A stretch of DNA of 64,000 bases from contig NZ_CABPRZ010000008.1 in assembly GCF_902459695.1 (NCBI RefSeq), forward strand, positions 186,001-250,000, written 5' to 3'. The translations under genes and the position numbers were made by a program. Positions 1 to 9,727 of the stretch are shown here, piece by piece. The DNA is from Pandoraea terrae. Its GTDB lineage: Bacteria; Pseudomonadota; Gammaproteobacteria; Burkholderiales; Burkholderiaceae. Below the pieces are notes generated by a model, which had not been told where the DNA came from, did no database searches, and worked only from the letters and a program-made list of their open reading frames with translations. How positions within the stretch are numbered: position 1 is the stretch's first letter; each line of letters starts with the position of its first letter.

Positions 1-359
1 ATTGCAGGTCTGACAAGTTCGTCAAAAGGGGGAATGCCATTTTCAGATTCACCGCAAGCTTGTTTGGGGCGAGACGCACGTCGGCCGTGATGGCCGGTAT
101 GGCGCTTGCTACGGAGGGGGCATCGGCGCACGCACAACCGGCCATGCCGCCGACGCTTCGTGACGCCGCGCTACGGGTGAGGCGCTGCGCCAGACCTACC
201 GGTATCGGATGGCTTTGCTGGATGCGCAGATGAGCGCGCCATTGCATGTGGGGCGCTGGCTTGGAGTGCGCCCTTGCTCCGACACTACAGCGCACGTTGC
301 CGTGGCGATAATCTTGCCTGGACGTAGAAAGAATAGATCGCTGATCGAGGAACAACTAA
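1..359. other. Left edge: no intact gene; possible broken secreted-protein start
   Basis: No complete gene is supported here. On the plus strand, one frame from about position 36 reads like an export signal (basic residues, then VMAGMALATEGASAHAQ) but stops making sense near 180. A different frame continues from about 164 with protein-like text (EALRQTYRYRMALLDAQ). A frameshifted or truncated exported protein would explain this, but it is only an impression from amino-acid texture. The second frame stays open into the downstream lipoprotein gene. Confidence 0.2.
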
Positions 360-944
360 ATGAAGTTGAGTCGGTTTATCAGGGAGCTGGCATTGACGGT
401 TTTAGCGCTAGCCCTTTCAGGTTGCAGTGGCATCAGTACGCAGTTTCGGCCTGCGGCAGAGGCACTAGACGGGGATCGGGCTCGGTTGCGGGTGATCGGA
501 AATGGTTTGGTCAAGGCGATACCCGGCAAGAGTTGCATCGATTGGTCGTCTCCGGGAGCAGGAACAGTTCTTGGTCGCCTCGTAGCCAGCAATGGGTTTC
601 GTGGCCGCCAAATTGGCATGCCGAGCAGCCGCTACGCTGACCCGGCCGATTCGGCGGAGTTGTACGTAGCCGCCAATCAGCCCATTACACTAATGATTCT
701 GACCGACCCGGCGCATTTTTATTCCTGTGGCGTCGCAGTTACGTTTATACCGAAGAAGGGCCATGACTACGAGGCGCTGCTGGAGCTGAATTCTAGTTTC
801 TGCAGCGCAAAGGTTGTCTCCTTGACTGAGCCGCATTCGGCCGTAAATGCGGCCAAGGCTGAGCGTTGTGAGGGATCGTGGATATTAGGGAGAGGTGGCC
901 GTGCGAATTCGGACAGCCGGATAAGTGGAGCGCCCGGGGCCTGA
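360..944 (+). CDS. Small secreted lipoprotein of unknown function
   Basis: The protein has 194 residues. The N-terminus is a classic lipoprotein signal: basic MKLSRFIREL, a hydrophobic stretch, and the lipobox LSGC with the acylated cysteine near residue 22. It should therefore be anchored in the inner or outer membrane after signal peptidase II cleavage. The mature part has several cysteines (CIDW, YSCGV, SSFC, ERCEG) that could form disulfides in the periplasm. I recognise no enzymatic motif. It stands alone, ahead of a convergent phosphoesterase gene. The signal and lipobox are seen directly; the function is unknown. Confidence 0.7.
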   Translation: MKLSRFIRELALTVLALALSGCSGISTQFRPAAEALDGDRARLRVIGNGLVKAIPGKSCIDWSSPGAGTVLGRLVASNGFRGRQIGMPSSRYADPADSAELYVAANQPITLMILTDPAHFYSCGVAVTFIPKKGHDYEALLELNSSFCSAKVVSLTEPHSAVNAAKAERCEGSWILGRGGRANSDSRISGAPGA

Positions 945-1074
945 TTTAGAAGGCGCACTCTCCAAGCCGGGATTGCTGAGCGCCAAGCGATGGTCGACCG
1001 TACGCATGCGTTGCCGGTTTCGCAGCGAGCCCGACTCATCGGCGTAGCGAGATCGAGAAGATCTCCGACGGGCG

Positions 1075-2799
1075 TCAGGCAAACCGCAACGCGGGTGTCA
1101 AATCCCCCGGCGGTGCGGCGCCGCGCGCGGCGAATGCCGCGTTGCGTTCGGCCAGCCCTTCGAGCAGGGGCAGGTCGAAGCGGCGCGTAAGAAAGCGCAG
1201 GATCGACGTGGTGTCGTATAGCGTATGGTCGACGACACCCTGCTTCGAGAACGGCGAGACAACCAGCGCCGGAACGCGTGAACCCGGCCCCCAGCGGTCG
1301 CCCTTCGGTGGCGCGACATGATCCCACCAGCCGCCGTTTTCGTCGTAGGTGATCACGACCATCATGTTGCGCCACTGCGGCGACTTCATCAGGTGCGCCA
1401 ACACGTTGGCGACGTGCTGATCGCCCGATTCCACATCTGAATACCCTGCGTGCTGGTTCAAATTGCCTTGCGGCTTGTAGAACGTTACGGCAGGCAACTT
1501 GCCCGCGATTGCATCGCCAAGGAACCGGTTCGAGATCGGGCTGTCGCCGAGACCGGCGTCGCGCAGATGCGTCTCGCGCGCGGACGTGCCCGGCGCGAAC
1601 TGCGCGAAGTAATTGAACGGCTGATGGTGATACTGGAAGTTCGGCGTATCCGCGCCGCCCTTGTGATCGAGCGCGGCTTGCCAGGCGCCGGCGTACCAGG
1701 CCCATGACACACCTTTTGCGGACAGCAGATCGCCGATCGTCGCGTGCGTTTGCGGCGGCAGTGTCGTTGGATGCGATGCATCGGCCAGGCGCGCATCGCC
1801 CGCGGCGGGCGGCTTGACCGGACTCGGTTGATACGGCGGCAGCATCGTGTTGACGGCAAAGTTGTCCGGCGTGATGGCGCCGTCGCGCACGAACTTCGGT
1901 TTGCCCGCGATGGCCGACGCGGGCGAGTCCGGCGCTACGGCAAGACGCGTGCCGGCCGGTCCATCCGCCAGTACCGCGATCTTGTCGCGCGCGGGACTTT
2001 GCGCTGCATTGGGGTACACCGGCGCGCGGCCGCAGGCAAGAAACTGGTGGTTCAGGAAGGAGCCGCCGAAGGCCGCCATGAAGAAGTTGTCGCACAGCGT
2101 GTATTGCTGCGCGTTCTTCCACAGGTTGAGCGTTTTGGCGGTCTCGCCGTAATAGCCCATCACGAGACCGCCCGAATCGGCCCAGGCGGCGAACTGGTTG
2201 TTGCGGCCGTCGGCGATCTGCATCTGGTTCTGCCAGAACAGGTGCCACAGGTCGCGCGTGATGACGCTCTCGGGCAGCAGTTTGCCCTCGGCATCCTTGA
2301 GCATGAACGGCGCGTTCGGCAATCCCGTGATGGCCTGTTCGCCGATCAGGTATTGCTTGCCGCCGATTTGCTGCGCTTTGGGAACGAGACCGCCCCAAAT
2401 GGGCGGCAGGGCGGGCAGCGGCGTCTTGCCATCGCGGTCGATCTGCGTGTAGTGCGAGGCGGGGACTTTTGACAGCGGCTGCGAAACGCCGGGGAAATCG
2501 CCGAACAGGTTGTTGAAGCTGCGGTTTTCCAGATAGATGACGACCACGGTCTGGATGTTCGACTTCAACTGCGCATCGAACGTGTCGCTGGCGGGCACGG
2601 CGGTCGGTGCTTGCGCGCCGGATTCCGTCGCACAGCCGGTCAACGTGCCGGTGGCGCCCGACACGCCGATGGCGGCCAGCCCTTGCAGCAGGCGGCGGCG
2701 GGAAGGGTCGGCGGGCGTGTCGTCGCGGCGGTTAGGCTCTTGCGCCGGGTCGTGCGAACCGGCGGAATCAGTGGAATCGGAGGGGGCGTCGTGCGTCAT
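1075..2799 (-). CDS. Tat-exported phosphoesterase (AcpA/phospholipase C-like acid phosphatase)
   Basis: This 574-residue protein belongs to the alkaline-phosphatase-superfamily phosphoesterases that include bacterial phospholipase C and acid phosphatase AcpA. A twin-arginine signal is visible (SRRRLLQG, residues 33-40, then a hydrophobic run). It is followed by LTGC at about 53-56, which also fits a lipobox, so the enzyme may be a Tat-exported lipoprotein. The family hallmark YLENRSFNNLFG lies at residues 90-101, and the C-terminal metal-site segment YDENGGWWDHV is present. It probably hydrolyses phosphomonoesters or phospholipid head groups outside the cytoplasm; the exact substrate cannot be told. 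Three tandem repeats lie just upstream of its start. Confidence 0.88.
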   Translation of the reverse strand: MTHDAPSDSTDSAGSHDPAQEPNRRDDTPADPSRRRLLQGLAAIGVSGATGTLTGCATESGAQAPTAVPASDTFDAQLKSNIQTVVVIYLENRSFNNLFGDFPGVSQPLSKVPASHYTQIDRDGKTPLPALPPIWGGLVPKAQQIGGKQYLIGEQAITGLPNAPFMLKDAEGKLLPESVITRDLWHLFWQNQMQIADGRNNQFAAWADSGGLVMGYYGETAKTLNLWKNAQQYTLCDNFFMAAFGGSFLNHQFLACGRAPVYPNAAQSPARDKIAVLADGPAGTRLAVAPDSPASAIAGKPKFVRDGAITPDNFAVNTMLPPYQPSPVKPPAAGDARLADASHPTTLPPQTHATIGDLLSAKGVSWAWYAGAWQAALDHKGGADTPNFQYHHQPFNYFAQFAPGTSARETHLRDAGLGDSPISNRFLGDAIAGKLPAVTFYKPQGNLNQHAGYSDVESGDQHVANVLAHLMKSPQWRNMMVVITYDENGGWWDHVAPPKGDRWGPGSRVPALVVSPFSKQGVVDHTLYDTTSILRFLTRRFDLPLLEGLAERNAAFAARGAAPPGDLTPALRFA

Positions 2800-2855
2800 G
2801 TTGTTCGCTTTGGCATGTCTCAGGATCCATGCGCGCGATCAACGTGCGGCGTTAT

Positions 2856-2935
2856 CCCCAAGGGGACTTCCTTCGGGGCGCCCCCCCAAGGGGACTTCCT
2901 TCGGGGCGTCCCCCAAGGGGACTTCCTTCGGGGCG
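2856..2935. repeat. Three tandem copies of a 25-bp imperfect hairpin unit
   Basis: Identical 25-bp units start at 2856, 2884 and 2911 (spacing 28 and 27 bp). Each begins CCCCAAGG and ends CCTTCGGGGCG, so each can fold as a hairpin with CCCCAAGG pairing to CCTT-CGGGG around a short loop and one bulged C. The array lies between the LysR gene stop and the phosphoesterase start, both on the minus strand. It could therefore act as a terminator or attenuator between them. The repeat is seen directly; the role is inference. Confidence 0.85.
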
Positions 2936-3019
2936 TACGCGGCACCGCTCACGCGCAGGCGGCAAGCGCCGTTTTTACGCGGCTTGCGTGACAAATCCGT
3001 GACAAGGTCGCCGGAGGGG

Positions 3020-3931
3020 TCAGCTTGCGTTGATGGAGGCGTTGGGGAACGGTGCCGCGGCGAATTGCAGCACGAGATCGTCGAGTAGGGCGCGCAAGGC
3101 TGTCGGCATTTGCTTGCGCGAGGTGTAGAGACCGTAGATGGTCAGCGCACGCGGCGTGTAGCCGGCGAGCAGCGGGCGCAGCGATCCGTCGCGCAGCAAG
3201 GGGAGCGCAGCATACAGCGGCTGCATCGTGATACCCGCGCCGGCGAGCGCGGCGGCCAGCAACACACTGGCTTCATTCGCGCTGAGGTTGCCGCTGACCG
3301 GCACGCTGACCGGCGTGCCATCGTGCTCGAACTGCCACAGACTCTTGCTGAAGTATGCGTAGGTGAGACAGTTGTGCGTGACCAGATCCTCGACGCGCTC
3401 CGGTGTGCCATGCCGTTGCAGATAGGCAGGCGCGGCGCAGACGACCGACGGACACGCCGCCAGCTTGCGCGCGATCAGTCCTGGCGCCGGCTCGGAGGTG
3501 ACGCGAATTGCCAGATCGATGCGTTCTTCGACCAGATCGACGGTGTGGTCGACGACCAGCAGGTCAACCGACACGGCCGGATGCCGCTCGATGAAACGCG
3601 TGACCGCCGCCGCGAGGAAACTTTGCGCGAGGCCGGTACTGCAGGTAATGCGCAGCAGCCCGCGCGGGGCGTCGCCATCGGTCGAGGCCGTCACCAGTTC
3701 GTCGGCGATGCCGAGCAACTGGCGGCAACGCGGCAAGGCGTCGACGCCCGCTTCGGTGAGGCTGACCGCGCGCGTCGTCCGGTGCAGCAGACGTGCACCG
3801 AGCCATGTTTCGAGTTCCGCCAGATAGCGCGACACCATGGCGCGCGACATGTCGAGCCTCTGGGCCGCCGCCGTAAGCGAGCCGCGTTCGGCCACCTCGG
3901 TGAAGACGCGCATGGCGGTCAGACGGTCCAT
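3020..3931 (-). CDS. LysR-family transcriptional regulator
   Basis: The protein has 303 residues, the usual LysR length. I chose the ATG that gives MDRLTAMRVFTEVAERGSL because it opens the standard N-terminal winged helix-turn-helix (LTAAAQRLDMSRAMVSRYLAELE, about residues 17-40). The rest is the periplasmic-binding-protein-like effector domain. Upstream in-frame starts would add an atypical tail. It is divergent from an NAD(P)-binding reductase gene at 4051 with a 119-bp shared control region, the classic arrangement in which the regulator controls its divergent neighbour. The inducer is unknown. Confidence 0.9.
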   Translation of the reverse strand: MDRLTAMRVFTEVAERGSLTAAAQRLDMSRAMVSRYLAELETWLGARLLHRTTRAVSLTEAGVDALPRCRQLLGIADELVTASTDGDAPRGLLRITCSTGLAQSFLAAAVTRFIERHPAVSVDLLVVDHTVDLVEERIDLAIRVTSEPAPGLIARKLAACPSVVCAAPAYLQRHGTPERVEDLVTHNCLTYAYFSKSLWQFEHDGTPVSVPVSGNLSANEASVLLAAALAGAGITMQPLYAALPLLRDGSLRPLLAGYTPRALTIYGLYTSRKQMPTALRALLDDLVLQFAAAPFPNASINAS

Positions 3932-4050
3932 GATTTGCTCGAAAAATGCAACAAAGTAATCGTCATTATGGGCTTTTTCTGCCCGTCGGGGGAGATTACG
4001 ATGGCATTCATCGCCGATCGAACGCATCGGCGGCCCATCTGGAGAATTTC

Positions 4051-4662
4051 ATGAAAGTCGCGCTTATCGGTATCACCGGCCGTGTCGGCTCGCGTATCGC
4101 CGCCGAACTGCTGCAACGCGGTCACACGGTCACCGGCATCGCCCGCAATCCCGAACGTGTCGAGCCGGAAGCCGGTTTGACGGTGGTCGCCGGTGACGCC
4201 GCCCATCCTGACGCGCTCGCGCCGGTGCTCGCCCGTCACGACGCCGTGATCAGCGCAGGCCGTTTTGCGACCGTGGATCCGGTTAAGCTGATTGCCGCGG
4301 TGAAGGCAGCCGGCGTGCCGCGCTTGTTGGTCGTCGGCGGCGCCGGCAGCCTGGAAATCGCGCCGGGCAAGGCGCTGATCGACACGCCGGAATTTCCGGA
4401 AGCGTACAAGCCGGAAGCGAGCGCAGGCCGCGCCTTCCTCAAGGTGTTGCGCGGCGAATCGGCACTGAACTGGACTTTCCTGTCGCCGTCGGCGCTATTC
4501 GAGCCGGGCGAGCGCACGGGCAAGTTCCGCCTTGGCGGCGACAGCCTGCTGGTGGACGCCCAAGGCAAGAGCTGGATTTCGATGGAAGACTACGCGATTG
4601 CGCTCGTTGACGAACTCGAAACCGACAAGCATCCGCGCGCACGATTCACCATCGGCTATTAA
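4051..4662 (+). CDS. NAD(P)-binding reductase (atypical SDR, NmrA/YwnB-like)
   Basis: This 203-residue cytoplasmic protein starts with a Rossmann fold: MKVALIGITGRVG carries the GxxGxxG dinucleotide motif at residues 7-13. A GGAG ribosome-binding site about 7 bases before the ATG at 4051 decides the start. The sequence resembles short NAD(P)H-binding proteins related to flavin or biliverdin reductases (the NAD(P)H-binding, NmrA-like group), which lack the YxxxK motif of classical SDRs. The substrate is not evident. The divergent LysR regulator at 3020-3931 probably controls it. Confidence 0.8.
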   Translation: MKVALIGITGRVGSRIAAELLQRGHTVTGIARNPERVEPEAGLTVVAGDAAHPDALAPVLARHDAVISAGRFATVDPVKLIAAVKAAGVPRLLVVGGAGSLEIAPGKALIDTPEFPEAYKPEASAGRAFLKVLRGESALNWTFLSPSALFEPGERTGKFRLGGDSLLVDAQGKSWISMEDYAIALVDELETDKHPRARFTIGY

Positions 4663-4687
4663 GCCGGTGACCCAGTCGGCGGCTGGG

Positions 4688-5338
4688 TCAGCGCGCCTGG
4701 CGGAATGTCAGGTTGAAGCGCGCGTCGCCGTAGCGCGGGTCCGTGCCGCCGCCGATTGACGCCACGCCGTGGTAAGCGAGGCGGGACGGACCGCCCCAGA
4801 CGACCACGTCGCCGTCATTAAGCGGCACGCGGCGCGGCCGGTCGCTGCGCTTCGCGCCACCCCACAGAAAGGCTGCGGACAATCCCAATGAGACTGACAC
4901 AATCGGCGCGCCGAGATCGCGCTCGTCCCGGTCCTGATGCAGCGTCAGGCGCGCATCGCCCACGTAACGGTTGACGAGGCATGCGTCGGGCATGAAGCCG
5001 GAAAAGCCGGCGTCGCGCGCGGCGGCCTGCGCCAGTGCGAGGAAGGCCGCCGGCATCGGCGGCCATGGTCGGTCCGACAGCGGATCGTGAGTGCCGTAGC
5101 GATAGCCGCGGCGGTCGCTGATCCAGCCGAATTGCCCGCAATTGGTCATGGCGACGGACATCCGCTTGCCGCCGGGCGTCTCCCAATGCCGCAACGGTGC
5201 GGCGGCGACGACCGCGTCGATGCCGGCTTGCAGGGCGTCAGCGTAATCGAGTGCGTAGCCGCGCAACAGCATCGCGCCATCGGCCAGCACAAGCTCACGC
5301 GGGTTCGGGTCCGTATCGGTATCGAAAAGGTCTGCCAT
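4688..5338 (-). CDS. alkB: Alpha-ketoglutarate-dependent DNA dioxygenase AlkB
   Basis: AlkB repairs 1-methyladenine and 3-methylcytosine in DNA or RNA by oxidative demethylation, using Fe(II) and 2-oxoglutarate and releasing formaldehyde. From the ATG giving MADLFDTD the protein is 216 residues, the same as E. coli AlkB. The iron ligands are visible as H134-x-D136 (LHQDRDE) and H190 (AYHGV), and the 2-oxoglutarate arginines as R207 and R213 (RFNLTFR). It lies downstream of ada and a second 2OG oxygenase on the same strand, which supports an alkylation-repair operon. The formaldehyde it makes could be cleared by the frm operon at 7.7-10.6 kb. Confidence 0.95.
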   Translation of the reverse strand: MADLFDTDTDPNPRELVLADGAMLLRGYALDYADALQAGIDAVVAAAPLRHWETPGGKRMSVAMTNCGQFGWISDRRGYRYGTHDPLSDRPWPPMPAAFLALAQAAARDAGFSGFMPDACLVNRYVGDARLTLHQDRDERDLGAPIVSVSLGLSAAFLWGGAKRSDRPRRVPLNDGDVVVWGGPSRLAYHGVASIGGGTDPRYGDARFNLTFRQAR

Positions 5339-5433
5339 GCTGCGTTGACGGCGGGGTGTCACCGGCCGTCGATGTCCTCAATGGTGTCTGATGGGGGCAG
5401 ATGCGATACACGCGCGGTGGACGGCATCGCTCG

Positions 5434-6210
5434 TCAAAGCGCATCGTGAAGAATTACACCCAGTGTGTGCCGGTGACCGGCGCGCAGACGGCTCACACCG
5501 TGCCGCAGGTTCACGCGGTAGACGCCACGCGTGCCCTGCACGGGCCGGTGATGCACGGCAAATACCACCGCATCGCCGCGCCTGAGCGGCACCACTTCCG
5601 CGCGCGACTGCATGCGCGGACGCTGTTCCGTCAGCACGAATTCCCCACCCTCGAAATCTTCTCCGGGCTCCGATAACAGGATCGCCACTTGCAGCGGGAA
5701 GACATGCTCGCCGTATAGATCCTGATGCAGGCAATTGTAATCGTCGACGCCGTAGCGCAACAGCAGCGGTGTTGGCCGGACTTGTCCGGCCGCATGACAG
5801 CGGGCGAGGAAATCTGCATATAAAGGCGGATACCGGATGTCGATGCCCATGGCCCGATACCAGCGGTGTGCGACCTCGCGCAGCGGCGCGTAGAACGCTT
5901 CGCGCAGTGTCGCGACAACGGGCGGCAGCGGATATGCGAAGTATTGATATTCGCCGCGGCCGAAGCCGTGGCGAGCCATCACCACACGGCTGCGAAAGCG
6001 CGGCGCGGCGTTGGCATCATGGGGTGCGTCGTACAGCGCGGCGAGATCGCGGCAAGTTTTCGCGTCGAGCAGGCCGTCGATCTGCGCATAGCCCCGCGCG
6101 TCGAGCGATTCGCGAAGGGCATCCCACGCGAGGCCGCCGATACGGGCGGCGAGCGTTATCGATTGCGCCGGTGCGATGGGCGCAGGAATTTCAGCGCTCA
6201 GGTCAAGCAT
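5434..6210 (-). CDS. 2OG-Fe(II) oxygenase in the ada-alkB repair cluster
   Basis: This 258-residue protein is a 2-oxoglutarate/Fe(II) dioxygenase. It carries the facial triad H162-x-D164 (LHQDLYGEH) and a distal His at 220/221 (AVHHRP), and it ends with an Arg-rich segment YRVNLRHGVS that supplies the 2-oxoglutarate arginine. It is not an AlkB paralogue by eye and looks more like the prolyl-hydroxylase type. The start (MLDLSAEI) overlaps the ada stop by 8 bases, and alkB follows 95 bases downstream, so the three are probably co-transcribed. A role in alkylation-damage response is inferred from context only; the substrate is unknown. An alternative ATG two codons upstream exists. Confidence 0.82.
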   Translation of the reverse strand: MLDLSAEIPAPIAPAQSITLAARIGGLAWDALRESLDARGYAQIDGLLDAKTCRDLAALYDAPHDANAAPRFRSRVVMARHGFGRGEYQYFAYPLPPVVATLREAFYAPLREVAHRWYRAMGIDIRYPPLYADFLARCHAAGQVRPTPLLLRYGVDDYNCLHQDLYGEHVFPLQVAILLSEPGEDFEGGEFVLTEQRPRMQSRAEVVPLRRGDAVVFAVHHRPVQGTRGVYRVNLRHGVSRLRAGHRHTLGVILHDAL

Positions 6211-7390
6211 TGACATCCCCGGTTGATGCACCCGGTGTCCGCGCTCCCTCGGAGGCTTCACGCGCCAATAGCGCACGCTTCTTTGCCACGCCCCATCGAT
6301 AGCCGGATACGTCGCCGTTCTGGCGCACGACGCGATGGCACGGAATCGCGACCGCGAGCGTGTTCGCGGCGCACGCCATGGCGACGGCGCGCACGGAACG
6401 CGGCGAGCCGATGCGCTCGGCCACGTCGCTGTAACTGGCGGTTTGTCCCGGCGGGATATCGCGCAACGCTTGCCACACGCGTTGCTGGAAGGCCGTACCC
6501 CGCACGTCGAGCGGCAGGCCGAGGCCGATGCGCGGCGTTTCCACAAAACCGATGACCTGCGCGACCCATCGCTCAAATTTGGCATCCGCACCGATCAACT
6601 GCGCCTGCGGGAAGCGATCCTGGAATTCGCGCACAAGGGCGTCGGGATCGTCGCCGAGCGAGATCGCGCACAGGCCGCGCGGCGTCGCGGCGACCAGCAG
6701 TGCGCCCAGCGCGCATTGCGCGACGGCAAAGCGGATGACCTCATTCGCGCCGCCGTCGCGGAAGACGGCGGGTTTCATCCCGAGCATGTCGCCGGCGGCG
6801 GCGTAGAAGCGTCCGTTCGAATTGAACCCCGCGTCATACAGTGCCTCGGTGACACTGCTGGCGATGGGCAGGGTGCTGCGCACCCGCTCGCCGCGACGAG
6901 CGTTGGCATATGCGCGCGGCGTCAGACCCGTCACCGATTTGAACAGGCGATGAAAGTGATAGGTACTGAGTCCGGCTTCCGATGCCAACATCTCAAGGCT
7001 GGGCATCGCGTCGGCGGACTCGATGCGGCGGCAGGCGGCGGCGATGCGTGCGGCGTGCTCGGCTGCCAATCCCGCCTTGTCCGGCTTGCAGCGTTTGCAC
7101 GGGCGGAATCCTGCATGCTCGGCCGCTTCGCGCGAGTCGTGGAACGACACGTTCTCGCGCAGTGCGAGGCGAGCCCCGCAGGAGGGCCGGCAATAGACGC
7201 CGGTGGTGCGCACAGCGTAATAGAAGCGGCCGTCGGCGGCTTTGTCGCGTGCGATAACCGCCGCCCAGCGTGCAGCGTCAGTCGTATAGCGCGGCTTGCG
7301 TTTGGCGTTCGGCGCGGCATTGCCGGTTCGCGGCGCCGTCGAGTCGGGCGCAGACTCGCGCCGGCGCGAAGTGGGCTGGGACAAAGACAT
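6203..7390 (-). CDS. ada: Bifunctional regulator/O6-methylguanine-DNA methyltransferase Ada
   Basis: Ada removes methyl groups from DNA by suicidal transfer to its own cysteines and, once methylated, activates the adaptive response. The 395-residue protein has the N-terminal zinc domain with Cys67, Cys71, Cys98 and Cys101 (YCRPSCGA, RPCKRCKPDK). An AraC-type helix-turn-helix follows (about 115-200, SLEMLASEAGLSTYHFHRLFK). The C-terminal alkyltransferase has the PCHRV acceptor (Cys351). A good AGGAG site precedes the ATG. It overlaps the next gene by 8 bases and heads an operon with a 2OG oxygenase and alkB. Confidence 0.95.
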   Translation of the reverse strand: MSLSQPTSRRRESAPDSTAPRTGNAAPNAKRKPRYTTDAARWAAVIARDKAADGRFYYAVRTTGVYCRPSCGARLALRENVSFHDSREAAEHAGFRPCKRCKPDKAGLAAEHAARIAAACRRIESADAMPSLEMLASEAGLSTYHFHRLFKSVTGLTPRAYANARRGERVRSTLPIASSVTEALYDAGFNSNGRFYAAAGDMLGMKPAVFRDGGANEVIRFAVAQCALGALLVAATPRGLCAISLGDDPDALVREFQDRFPQAQLIGADAKFERWVAQVIGFVETPRIGLGLPLDVRGTAFQQRVWQALRDIPPGQTASYSDVAERIGSPRSVRAVAMACAANTLAVAIPCHRVVRQNGDVSGYRWGVAKKRALLAREASEGARTPGASTGDVNA

Positions 7391-7616
7391 GGCGTTCTCC
7401 TGATGGCACGTTGAATGCCTTCAGTCTAGTGACGCGGCCGGGGACGCGCGCTCCGCTTCTTGCGATTGAATTCGGCGGGACGAAACATCGCGGCGCGCAT
7501 TTGCCGGCGCCGCGTCATATCTGGTGATATGCCGATCTTCGCACGTTCGGCCAGTCGTTGCAGCGATGACGCGCGCCTTGGCCACAGCAATCTTCAATAT
7601 CAGGTGAACTACTAGG

Positions 7617-7650
7617 TATACTGCCAGGGAGTATGCTATATATACTCCCA
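7617..7650. promoter_or_regulatory. FrmR-type operator and promoter before frmR
   Basis: Two overlapping symmetrical elements sit 25-57 bases before frmR. ATACT-GCCAGGG-AGTAT (7618-7634) has the TACT...AGTA layout with a G/C core known for the RcnR/FrmR/CsoR family. GGGAGTAT (7627-7634) and ATACTCCC (7642-7649) form a perfect 8-bp inverted repeat around 7 bases. TATACT at 7617-7622 could be the -10 box. FrmR probably represses its own operon here until formaldehyde modifies it. The symmetry is seen directly; the assignment is by family knowledge and position. Confidence 0.7.
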
Positions 7651-7673
7651 CCCAGTTCCAATCGAAGGATGAC

Positions 7674-7949
7674 ATGCCACATACGCTCGAGGAAAAGAAA
7701 CGCGTTCTGGCGCGCGTACGTCGCGTAAGAGGACAGATCGATGCGCTTGAGCGCACACTGGAAGAAGGCGCTGAATGCGGACCGATTCTTCAGCAGATCG
7801 CCGCCGTGCGCGGCGCCATCAATGGATTGATGGCCGGCGTTCTCGAAAGCCATTTGCGAGAGGAGTTTTCCCATGTCGCGGAAGCGACCGGAAGTTCGCA
7901 GAAATCCATCGACGAAGTCGTCTCGCTGGTGCGCTCGTACCTCCGTTGA
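7674..7949 (+). CDS. frmR: Formaldehyde-responsive repressor FrmR
   Basis: This 91-residue all-helical protein belongs to the CsoR/RcnR/FrmR family of metal or formaldehyde sensors. It begins [22 protein letters not shown], the typical family start. Cys35 (AECGP) and His60 (LESHLREE) occupy the family sensor positions, and Pro2, whose N-terminus cross-links with the cysteine in E. coli FrmR, is present. A GAAGGA ribosome-binding site precedes the ATG. It leads the operon frmR-frmA-gfa-fghA and has a symmetrical operator upstream, so autoregulation by formaldehyde is likely. Confidence 0.93.
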   Translation: MPHTLEEKKRVLARVRRVRGQIDALERTLEEGAECGPILQQIAAVRGAINGLMAGVLESHLREEFSHVAEATGSSQKSIDEVVSLVRSYLR

Positions 7950-8005
7950 ATTCGTTGGCGGCCGCCCGAACGGCGGGTTGCCGAACATTTTTCTTTCTCG
8001 TCTAA

Positions 8006-9124
<1,119 letters not shown>

Positions 9125-9146
9125 GGCATCGTAAAGGAGGTTGTAC

Positions 9147-9722
9147 ATGACTATCGCAATTCATCCTGCTGTTGATCGTGGCATTCACAAGGGAACCGAC
9201 CATTTTGCGGGCGGCACACTGCGCTGCCAGTGCGCGCACGATCCGGTCGAAGTTCGGATTGATGCGCAAGTCGCGTTCAATCATGCATGCGGCTGCAGCA
9301 AGTGCTGGAAGCCGGCGGGCGCCCTGTTCTCGGTCGTGGGTGTCGTGCCACGCGACAAGGTTGCTGTCAGCGCGCATGGCGAAAAACTGAGCGTGGTGGA
9401 CGACAAGGCATTGATCCAGCGCCACGCCTGCTCCGCATGTGGCACGCACCTTTTCGGACGCATCGAAAACAAGGACCACGCCTTCTACGGATTGGATTTC
9501 ATCCATACCGAACTGTCGAAGGATACCGGCTGGGACGGCCCCGGCTTCGCGGCTTTTGTCTCTTCGATCATCGAAAGCGGCACCCCGCCGTCTGCAATGG
9601 CTGAGGTACGCCAGACACTGCGCAGCAAGGGTCTCGAGCCCTACGATTGCCTGAGCCCGGAGCTGATGGATATTCTGGCCATCCATGCTGCCAAGGCCAA
9701 AGGCACTTATCGGGAGGCCTGA
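9147..9722 (+). CDS. gfa: S-(hydroxymethyl)glutathione synthase (glutathione-dependent formaldehyde-activating enzyme)
   Basis: Gfa is thought to promote condensation of formaldehyde with glutathione, giving the FrmA substrate. The 191-residue protein carries the zinc-binding cysteine sets of the GFA family: [17 protein letters not shown] and ACSACGTH. A strong AAAGGAGG site (9133-9140) lies 6 bases before the ATG at 9147, which I prefer over a TTG two codons earlier. It sits 22 bases after frmA and 5 bases before fghA, clearly within the operon. Having gfa inside an frmR-led operon is a fuller set than the E. coli frmRAB version. Confidence 0.94.
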   Translation: MTIAIHPAVDRGIHKGTDHFAGGTLRCQCAHDPVEVRIDAQVAFNHACGCSKCWKPAGALFSVVGVVPRDKVAVSAHGEKLSVVDDKALIQRHACSACGTHLFGRIENKDHAFYGLDFIHTELSKDTGWDGPGFAAFVSSIIESGTPPSAMAEVRQTLRSKGLEPYDCLSPELMDILAIHAAKAKGTYREA

Positions 9723-9727
9723 TCGGC

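Noticed and set aside
209-640. Plus-strand open frame of 143 codons overlapping the lipoprotein
   Set aside because: It overlaps the gene with a clear lipobox in another frame and has odd composition in the overlap; only its first part may be a remnant.
767-2398. Open frame of about 540 codons on the same strand as the phosphoesterase
   Set aside because: It overlaps the phosphoesterase in another frame, is Arg-rich and has no recognisable motif.
2856-2935. CRISPR-like array
   Set aside because: There are only three units, and the spacers are 2-3 bp with no variable content, so this is a plain tandem repeat.
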